From Hysterangium stoloniferum (lineage: Eukaryota; Basidiomycota; Agaricomycetes; Hysterangiales; Hysterangiaceae), in contig WHVD01000002.1 of NCBI GenBank assembly GCA_015178975.1, positions 372,001 through 436,000 on the forward strand: DNA of 64,000 nt, given 5' to 3'. Each line of letters starts with the position of its first letter. Position 1 is the stretch's first letter. The notes under the pieces are model-generated. The model had not been told where the DNA came from and ran no database searches. It saw nothing but the letters and a program-made list of their open reading frames with translations. The position numbers were made by a program, and so were the translations under genes. Of this stretch, positions 1 through 9,276 are shown one piece after another.

Positions 1-261
1 GTATCCTCAGGGACTGTTGGGTTGCAACAGGATTGCAACATGGTTGTAACAGTGTGTTAGATTGTGTAATGCTAGCACTGTTACCCACTAGAAGGCAGAT
101 GGTTTTACTAGATAATCCACCTAGAATGGCTAGCTGCTCTATGACTGCAAAGAGCATACAATATAATATGATTTCAAAAAATATTTGTCTGATGTTTTGG
201 AATGGCCTCTGATTCACAAGCAGAGACTGAAGATAAGTAATGTACTTGCACTAGGCATTTT
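1..261. other. AT-rich non-coding flank
   Basis: No gene is seen. About 30 nt near 54-84 recur, with a few changes, on the minus strand around 63310-63340 beside a tRNA-like sequence. This suggests dispersed repeat material rather than unique DNA. Confidence 0.3.
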
Positions 262-977
262 TATAGCAGTTTGTATTATGTAAGGTACACACTAGAATAT
301 TTGGAAATATTGCATGAAAATTGTGAACCTCATGGCTGCCTCAAGTGTTGACTGATTACCTTGTAGCTTTACAACTATATATTAATACTACAGATCTAGT
401 AAATTATCATGTTATGACTACAGAATGTGACCTGTAGCATATTTCTCAAAATTGGAATCCATTTGAGATTGTGAATTTATTTGTGAGCCAACCACTGTGC
501 TAAACTGAATGAACTCATATTATTTTATGGGACATGTGGTTAGGAAATAAGAAATAACACTCCCAGCCATTTCAGTCCAAATACCAGTCATAAACCTTCT
601 GGGTAAATGCATAGAAACCAGCTTCATACAGCTCCACAGCTGGTATTTGGACCATAACAGCTTGGAGGTGTCATTTTTTTTACTATATAATTACATGTCC
701 AATAACATATCATGAACTCGTTCAGTTTGGTGCAGTGATCAGCTCACAAATGAGTTTGCAAGATCAAATGGACTCCAATTGTGGGAAATATACTATACAG
801 TAGGTTGAATTTTGGAGTTGTAACATGATAATTTATTAGATATACAGTATACATGTAGTATTAAAATAAATATCCAAAGTTACAAGGTAATTAGTCAACA
901 TTCAAAGCAGCCATGAGGTTCACAAGTTTCATGCAGATATTCTAACACATGCCTTACATAATGCAAACTGCTGTAAT
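262..977. repeat. Palindromic (foldback) element A
   Basis: Two arms of roughly 330 bp are inverted copies of each other around a centre near 610-620. For example, a CCTCATGGCTGCC segment near 330 returns inverted as GGCAGCCATGAGG-like sequence near 905. No ORF is convincing. A related copy lies at 11655-12965, with further matching sequence at 15026. The structure fits a non-autonomous foldback/MITE-type DNA element. The outer ends are fuzzy because similarity fades, and no target duplication was identified. Confidence 0.6.
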
Positions 978-1392
978 ACTGTGGCATTTATAGGCTGGCT
1001 ACAGGTACTGTGTAAGCTAGCTAGAAACACATTTCCGGTGCATTTTGACCTGGTTTTCTTTGGGGCATCCTTAATACTATTAAAAATAGTATGAGTAGGC
1101 TTGTTGTAAATGCACAAACTGCAAGGGTTTACAGCTGTTTTGGGTACATAGTGTAGAGTTTATCAATAACATAATTCCAGTTTGGATCTCAAAGTCATTG
1201 CCATGTGACTCCATAACAAGAGGGAAATAAGATAGGAAACTTGGTATTTAATATATGTATATGGGGCAATCCATTCCTGTGTGCACAATGTCTTATAAAC
1301 TATTATTTAAAATTTGGACCTCTGTGCAAGAATCAGCTCCCCTGCCACAATTGCATACACTTTTGGTCCAAATTTCAGTTTGTATGATCCTA
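978..1392. other. Non-coding spacer
   Basis: AT-rich sequence between palindrome A and the Tc1-like element. No coding region, RNA gene or clear repeat boundary was found. Confidence 0.3.
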
Positions 1393-1394
1393 TA

Positions 1395-1603
1395 CAGTAG
1401 GCAACAAAACCATTTGGATGTTTCTTTGTTTTGAAAAGATCCTTTAGCATTAGCCCAAAATAAATTCTAAAGATTCCGAATAAATTATGATAAATGCTCT
1501 AATATCACTAAATGTTGATTACATAACCATGATGTATATGTCCATTTATGGCTATGAAATAATACCATGAATGTAGCTTGTACATCCAAACAGTTTTGTT
1601 ACC
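1395..1603 (+). repeat. Left terminal inverted repeat of the Tc1-like element
   Basis: Matches the reverse complement of 7829-8038 over its full length with scattered substitutions. The outer end reads CAGTAGGCAACAAAACC, and an inverted version of this recurs at the inner end near 1590-1603. Each TIR therefore carries two copies of the terminal motif, as in Tc1 elements with paired transposase-binding sites. Confidence 0.85.
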
Positions 1604-1861
1604 AAGATTCACAGAGCAAAGAAGTGGTCTAAAAATATTCATGATCACATGACTTTACTTCCACAACCTAAAACCTAAACCTTAAACCCCAAAGTCACAT
1701 GATTTGTTCATATTAAAGTATAAATACAAGGCCTTTTAGCATGCTTGTCCCCACAATTCACTATGCACACTATTCTCCCTGCTATTCATGAACATATCAT
1801 TACTCTGCCCCTCTCTAATGTCTTTGGGCACTCTATTCATCAGACTACTGGTGTTAGTATT

Positions 1862-2089
1862 TGTTGAAAAGGGAAATCTTATAGCGTAGTAGATGTGTAG
1901 AATATGATCGTATAAACAACTGCCCTACTATACAGTAATAACATCGTTTATATACATTTTCTCGACTACACAGGTGCCGGGGGAGTCGGGGTGATATGAC
2001 CGAGAATAAGTAACGGAAAAAACCTCTCGGGTCATATTACCCCCCTTGATCAGTAGAAGTAGCAACGGTGTTTTCTTCACCTTCCAACA
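1862..2089 (-). repeat. 3' LTR of the copia element
   Basis: 228 bp, begins TGTTG and ends CAACA. Five transitions separate it from the 5' LTR core at 6699-6926. Confidence 0.92.
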
Positions 2090-2100
2090 CTCCTCCTCAC
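2090..2100 (-). promoter_or_regulatory. Polypurine tract of the copia element
   Basis: On the minus strand GTGAGGAGGAG lies directly against the 3' LTR, which is where plus-strand DNA synthesis is primed. Confidence 0.7.
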
Positions 2101-2121
2101 CGATGCTTTTCCACTGCTGTC

Positions 2122-5100
2122 CTAATATAGACCAAGCTTTTTTCGCAGTCGTATGAATTGTGGGCCTTCCAGTGCCTTCGTGAATATGTTGGCTACATTT
2201 TCTTTCGTATGAATATATTTCAGTGCCAACTCGTTTGATCCAGTACGTTCCCGAAGAAAATGGTACTTGATATCGATATGTTTGACTCGATCATGTAGTA
2301 GTGGATCTTCTGAGAGGCATATGGCCGCATTATTGTCACAGTGGATCGTAGTGGGACCATTCATGGCTATATTGACGCCTTCTAGTAATGTTCGTAGCCA
2401 TGCATTTTCCTTTGCTGCTGAGAAGGCGGCTATATATTCTGCCTCACATGAAGATGCAGCCACTGTTTTTTGTTTTTTGGCGGACCAAGACAATACACCT
2501 GAACCTAAAGAAAACGCGAACCCCCCCACACTGCGACGTGTATCGGGGCAATTGGCCCAGTCAGAATCACTGTACCCAAAAAGAGTAAGGGGATTGGGGC
2601 CACCGAGGTGGAGTTGCAGGTCCCGGGTACCTTTGAGATATTGGATGACACGAACAGCGGCATTCCAATGTATGAAGGAATAGCAGTCGAGGAATTGGGA
2701 GAGTTGTTGAACGGCATAGGAGATGTCTGGGCATGTTGAGATGGCCAGGTAAAGAAGGGATCCGACAAGAGAACGATAGGGGAATTTAGTCAGTGATAAC
2801 TTTTCATCTGGAGAGAGTGTGTGATCTACGCGGCATAATTTGAGGCCCGGGGCCATGGGCACAGAGAGAGGGGTAGCACTACTCTGCCCAAATTGGGTGA
2901 TTATTCGGTCAATGAGGGCCTTTTGGGAAAGCTGAACCTCATGTAGATGTCGATCCCGTTCCACAGCAATACCCATAATAAATTGTACTTCACCCATATC
3001 AGAGATAGTCCAAGCTTGTTTCAATTGCACTTTGAAGGACTCGTTGGCGGTCTTGGTTGATGCTATAGATAGAAAATCGTCCACATGGACGGCAGCGATA
3101 ACAATGCCCGAGTTGTCTATTCGGTAGTAGATGCAAGGTTCGCAAGGTAACTGGTGGAAACCCCAAGACAGCATGTGGTCATGCATGGTGCGGTTCCATA
3201 TGTGGCCAGCTTGTTTCATCCCATAAAGTCCCCGCACTAATTTCCACACCCAGTCTTCCTTACCCTCCTCCTCGAATCCTTCGGGTTGGAACATGTACTG
3301 TGTCTCCTCCTCAGGGAGAAGTCCATACAGGAAAGCAGTTTTAATGTCGATTTGCTGTGCATCCCAACCTAGATGAGCTGCAATGTGGAGCAGTATACGC
3401 CAAGACTCCATGCGGGCTGTAGGGGATGTAGTTTTGCTGTAGTCACGTCCATAGACTTGTTCAAAGCCCCGAAAGACAAGGCGGGTTTTCCGCCGGTAAA
3501 CAGCACCATTAGCATCCCGTTTGACATGGAAGATGGGCTTTCCACGGTGAATTTTCTGGCCAGTTGGGACTTCTGATCGTGGGACTAGAATGTAGACCCC
3601 CATAGACTTAAGAGAATCCAGTTCATCCTGGAAACTTTTACGCCAATCTGATCCATGAGTAGAAGACTGGGCCTCCTCCCAAGTTTGTGGATCAGGTTCA
3701 AAATCATCCAAGGGAGGGGCACTGTTCAAATCGGAGATGGCTGCCAATATATCGTCCTGATGGGAAGGAGGGGAAGTTGCAGTCGGTGTGGTAGGGGCGG
3801 GTGGGCCAGGAGCAGGGTCAGTCAGCTGATGGAGCTGTTGTATGTCTTGGCGACGCTGTTCCCGCTGTGACTGGACACGAACTGCACTGTCTAGGGACTG
3901 CTGGATGGCCTTTGTCAAATGTGAGGGATGATCCATGGGCTGCTGCAGCAGCCGTGTGGACCGGTGAACTGGGTCTGGCACTGGTATGGCTGGAGGAATG
4001 ACAACCTCCATATTGCCAGTATTCAGGTCGTCTGGGGGTATTATTTCACCTGTTGGGATGATGTCATCTGAAGGCTCAAGGTGTGGTATTTGTGGTAAAA
4101 TAGGAATAGATGGAGATGGTAGCGCCAATGAGGGAGCGGTGGATTCATTGATGGTTGGAGGTTGAACCCCCCCTTCATGGCTCTCAATGAACCTAACGTG
4201 AAAGGAGAGTAAGATCTGCTGTGACCTACAGTTATAGCAACGGTAGCTCTTGGATTCAGAGTCATAGCCCAGTAGTACGCATTCCACAGAGCGTTCGTAT
4301 ATTTTAGGATTGTGTTTGTTAAGGATTAGGACAAATGCACGACACCCAATTTCCCGCAGATGGGTGAGATTTGGTGGTCGCCCATTCCATATCTCCCAAG
4401 GGGTTTTTCCCTGTAAGGCCTTAGATGTGGTTCGGACATGTAAGTATGCGGATGTGCGATAAAATTCATCCCAAAATTGGGGGGGCAAACCTGCATAAAT
4501 ATGCATGCTCCGTGCCTTTCCCATTAGTGTACGATGTATACGTTCGACTCTCCCTATATGAGCAGAGGTGTAGGGTGCAGTAAATTCTTGAGAGGATCCT
4601 CGTGACAACAGCCAATCTCGCATTTGGGCACTCCTCAACTCCCCATTATCTGTCCTGTAAGTGCCCACACAGATGCCAATTTCAACTTCACGGGCCAGCT
4701 CCCAAGCCTGCAAAGTGGGGAAAGCGTCACTCTTGTGCTTAAATGGGTAACTCCATATATAGTTCGAAAAATCATCCACAATGTTCATTACATATAGGGC
4801 TCCTGAACGTGATGCCACATCATTGGGTCCTGCCAGATCAACCCAAACCTTTCCAAGCTTTCTATCTGACTTATGCCCTTCACCTGATAGTCGTGCTTTG
4901 GGAACGGTTGACCGTGTCTGTTTACCCAAGATACAGGCATCACACTTTGGAATGGTGTGATGGGGGTTGGCTGGCGTACCTTTTATGGTACCGGCATGGA
5001 TCATGTCCACGACTGATTGATAGTTCGCATGGCCAAGTCGGCGGTGCCAGGTCATAAGGTCAGGAGAACCATGGGCATGGAAGGCAGTGTCATTCATGGG

Positions 5101-6567
5101 GGAAGAATCAGGATGGATGGAGAGAGAGTATAGGTTTTTGTTGGGTAGCAGTGTTCCTGTCGCAATGGTGTCACCTGTAATATTGGTGAGCCAACACTTT
5201 GATTCGTTAAAGTGGGCAGTAATTTTTGATTCCTTCGCGAGACAGTGAACAGAGACAAGGCGAACATTAGCATCTGGGATGTGTAGCACATTAGATAAGT
5301 CCAGGTAGGTCCCCCCTTTTGTATGTAGCCGAATGTCCCCGATACCAGTCGCAGTGACAGAAAACCCTCCCAGCCCTCTTACAGTTCGATTGGGAATTGG
5401 CTGAATGGATGAAAAATCGCTGCTGTGAGGGGAGATGTGACTGCTAGCACCAGTGTCAAGCCAGAAAGGATATGTGCCTGGTGTGTGAGTCGTGGAGGGG
5501 GTGAGGTACAATTGGTCATCTTCAAAAGCCATCCATCCATCATATTCAATAGCGTCCTGTGGGACAGAAGGCAGGGGAATGGCAATACCGGCAAAGGAGG
5601 GGTCTGATGGTGGTGGTTTATCCATATACGCAACATATACATTACCATCTGCCCCCTTTATATTGACTGTATATTTTTTGGTTTCTGGTGAGGCCTCCCA
5701 CTTTTTTCTTCGAGCATCATCCCTCTTCCTAGCCGCTCGTGATTCCTCTAGTGACTTCCCAGCCATCCCCCCTTTGTCCGATATGCAATACGAGGCAGAA
5801 TGGCCCGGTTTCTTGCAATTGGAACATGTTGGGTAACGTCTCGGCTGTGAGGCCACGAGCGCAACCGCATCACTGGCAGCAGTGCGCCTGGAATCTGCCT
5901 CAATAATTTGTTGTTCGCTTTCGAGGAGGGTCAGGATTCGGGCATAAGAGTAGGGTGCGGATTTGGTGGATTCGGAGAGATCGCGGGTGATAAGGGACCG
6001 GAGGTGTGGGAATGCGGTAAGAGAGTTGAGGATGGCAATACATGTGAGCAAGTCCTGAGTGAGGTCCCCCATTTCAAAAGCACGGTGGATTGCAGCACGA
6101 ATCGCAGCAGCAGTGATGGGTAACGGGGTGTCCTTTGTGCACTCTGTAGTGAGTGCATCCTGAATGAGTTGGACTTGTCGTATGGGACCTTCGTTGCAGT
6201 GCCGGGACAACAGTGCAGTCCAACAGGCCTGTGCCCCATGGATGGGTTCAGCAAAATCCCACTCATCTTTGGATAAAGTGGACAGGATAATGGCATGGGA
6301 GAGGGCATCATTTGAGGCCCAGTTGTCCAACGCAATGACTTCCAAAGGGTCAGGTTTTCTGGCAGTGCCCAGGGCATAAGCGAGGAGGCCAGTAATGGTA
6401 AGGTAATGTTTAGCATGACGGTACCACTCTTTATAATTACTGATATTTTTGTCTAGCTTGGCCTCGGTATATGTCAATGACGTCCGGAGAAGTGGGACAG
6501 ATGGTGTGGATGTCATGAACGGGCGACTCCCACCCTCTGATACTTTGTCTGTGGGGATAGTAGCCAT
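2122..6567 (-). CDS. Copia Gag-Pol polyprotein
   Basis: Single 1481-residue ORF with the Ty1/copia domain order (positions approximate). Gag-like N terminus; CCHC zinc knuckle at 248-261 (CSNCKKPGHSASYC); aspartic protease near 371 (DTGASSHIS); integrase zinc-binding HHCC region near 510-555 and catalytic core with conserved D (VWVDLAGP), D (YRTDNGE) and E (GRVERIHR). Reverse transcriptase follows at roughly 1010-1280 with VHVDDF in place of the usual YVDD, then RNase H near 1340-1480 ending NIFTKAL. Integrase lying before reverse transcriptase separates it from gypsy elements. The start at 6567 lies about 76 bp inside the 5' LTR. Gag and Pol are in one frame without a frameshift or stop. Confidence 0.95.
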   Translation of the reverse strand: MATIPTDKVSEGGSRPFMTSTPSVPLLRTSLTYTEAKLDKNISNYKEWYRHAKHYLTITGLLAYALGTARKPDPLEVIALDNWASNDALSHAIILSTLSKDEWDFAEPIHGAQACWTALLSRHCNEGPIRQVQLIQDALTTECTKDTPLPITAAAIRAAIHRAFEMGDLTQDLLTCIAILNSLTAFPHLRSLITRDLSESTKSAPYSYARILTLLESEQQIIEADSRRTAASDAVALVASQPRRYPTCSNCKKPGHSASYCISDKGGMAGKSLEESRAARKRDDARRKKWEASPETKKYTVNIKGADGNVYVAYMDKPPPSDPSFAGIAIPLPSVPQDAIEYDGWMAFEDDQLYLTPSTTHTPGTYPFWLDTGASSHISPHSSDFSSIQPIPNRTVRGLGGFSVTATGIGDIRLHTKGGTYLDLSNVLHIPDANVRLVSVHCLAKESKITAHFNESKCWLTNITGDTIATGTLLPNKNLYSLSIHPDSSPMNDTAFHAHGSPDLMTWHRRLGHANYQSVVDMIHAGTIKGTPANPHHTIPKCDACILGKQTRSTVPKARLSGEGHKSDRKLGKVWVDLAGPNDVASRSGALYVMNIVDDFSNYIWSYPFKHKSDAFPTLQAWELAREVEIGICVGTYRTDNGELRSAQMRDWLLSRGSSQEFTAPYTSAHIGRVERIHRTLMGKARSMHIYAGLPPQFWDEFYRTSAYLHVRTTSKALQGKTPWEIWNGRPPNLTHLREIGCRAFVLILNKHNPKIYERSVECVLLGYDSESKSYRCYNCRSQQILLSFHVRFIESHEGGVQPPTINESTAPSLALPSPSIPILPQIPHLEPSDDIIPTGEIIPPDDLNTGNMEVVIPPAIPVPDPVHRSTRLLQQPMDHPSHLTKAIQQSLDSAVRVQSQREQRRQDIQQLHQLTDPAPGPPAPTTPTATSPPSHQDDILAAISDLNSAPPLDDFEPDPQTWEEAQSSTHGSDWRKSFQDELDSLKSMGVYILVPRSEVPTGQKIHRGKPIFHVKRDANGAVYRRKTRLVFRGFEQVYGRDYSKTTSPTARMESWRILLHIAAHLGWDAQQIDIKTAFLYGLLPEEETQYMFQPEGFEEEGKEDWVWKLVRGLYGMKQAGHIWNRTMHDHMLSWGFHQLPCEPCIYYRIDNSGIVIAAVHVDDFLSIASTKTANESFKVQLKQAWTISDMGEVQFIMGIAVERDRHLHEVQLSQKALIDRIITQFGQSSATPLSVPMAPGLKLCRVDHTLSPDEKLSLTKFPYRSLVGSLLYLAISTCPDISYAVQQLSQFLDCYSFIHWNAAVRVIQYLKGTRDLQLHLGGPNPLTLFGYSDSDWANCPDTRRSVGGFAFSLGSGVLSWSAKKQKTVAASSCEAEYIAAFSAAKENAWLRTLLEGVNIAMNGPTTIHCDNNAAICLSEDPLLHDRVKHIDIKYHFLRERTGSNELALKYIHTKENVANIFTKALEGPQFIRLRKKLGLY

Positions 6568-6632
6568 AGAACAAATGAAAAAAAACGCTGTGAAAAAAAA
6601 AATAGAGATTTCCTTTTTTTTTTAAAAGAATA

Positions 6633-6643
6633 GGCCCATAACC
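6633..6643 (-). promoter_or_regulatory. Primer-binding site, half-tRNA initiator-Met type
   Basis: Plus-strand GGCCCATAACC directly abuts the 5' LTR. It is identical to the anticodon-loop region of eukaryotic initiator tRNA-Met (anticodon CAT), so the minus-strand element RNA is complementary to it. This matches the internal half-tRNA priming known for Drosophila copia, not priming by the tRNA 3' end. Only 11 nt match, so the assignment rests on position plus sequence. Confidence 0.7.
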
Positions 6644-6926
6644 TGTTGAAAAGGGAAATCTTATAGCATAGTAGATGTGTAGAATATGATCGTATAAATG
6701 TTGAAAAGGGAAATCTTATAGCGTAGTAGATGTGTAGAATATGATCGTATAAACGACTGCCCTACTATACAGTAATAACATCGTTTATATACATTTTCTC
6801 GACTACACAGGCGCTGGGGGAGTCAGGGTGATATGACCGAGAATAAGTAACGGAAAAAACCTCTCGGGTCATATTACCCCCCTTGATCGGTAGAAGTAGC
6901 AACGGTGTTTTCTTCACCTTCCAACA
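6644..6926 (-). repeat. 5' LTR of the copia element with a 55-bp tandem duplication
   Basis: The 228-bp LTR proper is 6699-6926. Its terminal 55 bp is present twice (6644-6698 and 6699-6753), and the primer-binding site follows the outer duplicate. The 3' LTR lacks the duplication, so it arose after insertion or was not copied into the other LTR. Confidence 0.88.
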
Positions 6927-7828
6927 GTATTGGAACTACTGTATCTCAAAAATGCACTCTAAATACTGTCCTGAAGCTTTCAAGTCCTCTGGTGGTCATC
7001 CAACTAAGCTTACATCTGCTGATATCAGCTATGCTAAGCATCTCATTTGCAGGCAGAAATCTGATAATGCAGTGCAAGTTACCAAGTCTCTTCAGGATGT
7101 CACAAATAAGTCCTTCTCCTCCCACACTGTTTGTCATGTCTTACATGAAGCTGGCCTAAAACCTGTGGTGAAGAAGTGCCCTCTTCTGAGATGATCTCAC
7201 AGGAGGGAGAGGCTACAGTGGGCAAAGAGACATCAGAAGTACACTCTGGAGGACTGGAAGAGTCTTATGAGACCAAAATCAATCATCTTGGGTCAGATGG
7301 AAGGAAGTGGGTGTAGAAAATGGTGGTGGGAGGGGTTGACTGATAGGCAGGTAGAGGGAACATTGAAGTTTGGTGTGATGATGTCGGGTTACATACTTTG
7401 GGAAGGCATTGGATATACCACTAGAATTGAAGGGAAGATGGATTCACAGCTCTTGGAGGATGAACTTCAGCAATCCCTTGAGTTTTACAAAAAAACTCCA
7501 TCTGATATCATCTTCTAACAGGATAATGATCCAAAGCATACTAGCAAACTAGCTTCAAAAGTGGTTTGATGACCATGGCTACACTGTTATGAAATGGGCC
7601 AGCACAGTCTCCAGATCTAAACCCTTGAAAAGGAGGCTAGCTGACTATGAAACACTACCTAGTGGAGTGGAGGAGCTTTGGGAGCACTGTCAAGTGGAAT
7701 GGGAAAAGATACCAAAGGAGGTGTGTCAGAACTTGATAGAGAGTATGCCTAGAAGAGTAGAAGCTGTAATTAAGGCCAAGGAATGGTATACCAAGTACTA
7801 GTTTAGTATATAGGGTTTATAAAATACA

Positions 7829-8038
7829 GGCAACAAAACCATTCAGATGTACAAGCTTCATTAATCCTATCATTACATCACTATAAATGGACATATGACA
7901 TCATGGTTATGTAATCAACATTTAGTGATATTAGAGCATCTATCATAATTCATTCAGAATTCTTAGAATTTATTTTGGGCTAATGCTAAAGAATCTTCTC
8001 AAAACAAAGAAACATCTGAATGGTTTTGTTGCCTACTG
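7829..8038 (-). repeat. Right terminal inverted repeat of the Tc1-like element
   Basis: Inverted partner of 1395-1603. It ends GCCTACTG next to TA. Confidence 0.85.
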
Positions 8039-8040
8039 TA

Positions 8041-8726
8041 TATCATATCTAAATGTCTAAGGAAGATTGGAGGTTGTGCAACACAAATCATAGTCAAAGG
8101 GCATACTTGTATCTAGGACTAGTGGGGGTATTCTGTACTACTAATAGGTATTACCATCATATATGAGCCTCAAATTATTATTTTTAGAAATTTAGATATA
8201 GTATACAAGATCATCTAAGCCAATATTCTGCCCAAAAAGAAATCAATTGTCTATTTCAATTGTAACTTTACTACCATGTCATAAAATGATGATGGATTTT
8301 TACCTTGAAAAAAATATATTGAGCCTCATAGGCCTCTGCCTAAGAGCATATTCAATGCGGCACAACATTAACTAGATATGTATTCTGGCATTACATGTTC
8401 AGACATTGATGTCCCATGGCAGAGGCCATAAAAATTATTATTATTCAATGCTTCCAAAATGAAGCTTCTGAAATAATGACCTTCCTTTCTCACCACACAG
8501 GCTTAGCAGCAAGTTGTTTGAAACACAGGGTTCAATATAAAAATTATGGTTGTTTTTTCAAATATAAGTGATGCTTCACATTTTTTTAGCTTTCATATAT
8601 TACTTTTTTTTTCTCACACTAATAACTTCATCAGTAAATTTATCCCAGGGGGGAATTCTTGAGCATATACAGGTGCCTGCTTCAATTAATTCACCCTATG
8701 ATTGATCAGCGCTGTGTTGCCCTCTA
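8041..8726. other. Non-coding spacer
   Basis: AT-rich, no supported gene. Short imperfect inverted stretches (AGGCCTCTGCC near 8330 and GGCAGAGGCC near 8419) suggest another small decayed palindromic repeat. Confidence 0.3.
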
Positions 8727-8731
8727 ATGCA

Positions 8732-9090
8732 TGTTGGATAACACCGTAAAACCTCTTGCTATATTTAAACGAACAAGAGTATGCAGGGTCAAGGGACCAT
8801 GTGGGCATATAAGGAACAAAGGTGTGGCCCACATGTCTCATTGTCTCGTTGTCTCGTATTCCCCTTACTACATATCACCTTTGTTCATATCACTAATTGC
8901 TGTTCTTACTGTAGTATATATACTATAGCCAGAATACCCCCACACCTCAGTCTGTTATATCTATTATATGAGACTGAGGTAAGCTGTTTTTTATTATTAT
9001 GTGTTCCAGTATGTGTACTGTAGTTCACTATTAGGTATTATATATATAGTCCATTATATCTATTATACTATAAGATCCTACTTTCTAACA
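8732..9090 (+). repeat. Probable solo LTR in the upstream region of F-box gene 1
   Basis: Begins TGTTGGATAAC and ends TTTCTAACA, the TG...CA form of an LTR, with a TATA-like CTATATTTAAAC near 8758. Flanks are ATGCA (8727-8731) and ATGCG (9091-9095), a 5-bp target duplication with one transition. It ends less than 200 bp before the F-box start codon and could supply or disturb promoter sequence. No second copy is in the window, so family and orientation are inferred. Confidence 0.55.
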
Positions 9091-9276
9091 ATGCGGTGGG
9101 TGCTTCTTTGGATATTCGACGATATAAACCCCACTCCTAGGGATTTATTTGAATATTTTAGACTGTGGTGTTTTCTGGTAATATCGACATTAATACTTGA
9201 GTTCATTCTGGATTATGTGTGACCATAACCGTGTGACTAACTGAATGTGTCCAGTCACTGTGACTCTCACTTCATA

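Larger units (their letters stand above)
1857..6931 (-). mobile_element. Ty1/copia LTR retrotransposon, nearly intact
   Basis: Full-length minus-strand element flanked by the 5-bp target duplication GTATT (1857-1861 and 6927-6931). The 228-bp LTR cores (1862-2089 and 6699-6926) differ at only about five sites, all transitions, so the insertion is fairly young. A primer-binding site abuts the 5' LTR, a purine tract abuts the 3' LTR, and one open polyprotein lies between. It sits inside the transposase of an older Tc1-like element. Activity is possible from the sequence but not shown. Confidence 0.93.
1763..7801 (+). pseudogene. Tc1-like transposase, inactivated
   Basis: N-terminal helix-turn-helix coding begins at the ATG at 1763 and is cut at 1861 by the copia insertion. 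It resumes at 6932. Recognisable pieces include GGHPTKLTSADISYAKHLIC, the stretch ending GLKPVVKK, GTLKFG, WEGIGYTTRIEGKMD, QDNDPKHTSKL and the C-terminal IESMPRRVEAVIKAKEWYTKY family signature. Damage includes several frameshifts, a stop in place of Gln just before QDND near 7516, and in the first catalytic block SYETKIN where the family has SDETKIN (Asp to Tyr). No active DDE/D transposase can be made from this copy. Confidence 0.8.
1393..8040 (+). mobile_element. Degenerate Tc1/mariner-type DNA transposon split by a copia element
   Basis: The element runs from 1395 to 8038 between TA dinucleotides (1393-1394 and 8039-8040), the expected target duplication of the superfamily. Long terminal inverted repeats of about 210 bp begin CAGTAGGCAAC. 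Inside is a plus-strand transposase relic (1763-7801) related to fungal Tc1 transposases. A copia retrotransposon (1862-6926) was inserted later and split the transposase. Without it the Tc1 element would be about 1.57 kb, a normal Tc1 size. The transposase is dead, so this copy is a fossil. Confidence 0.85.
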
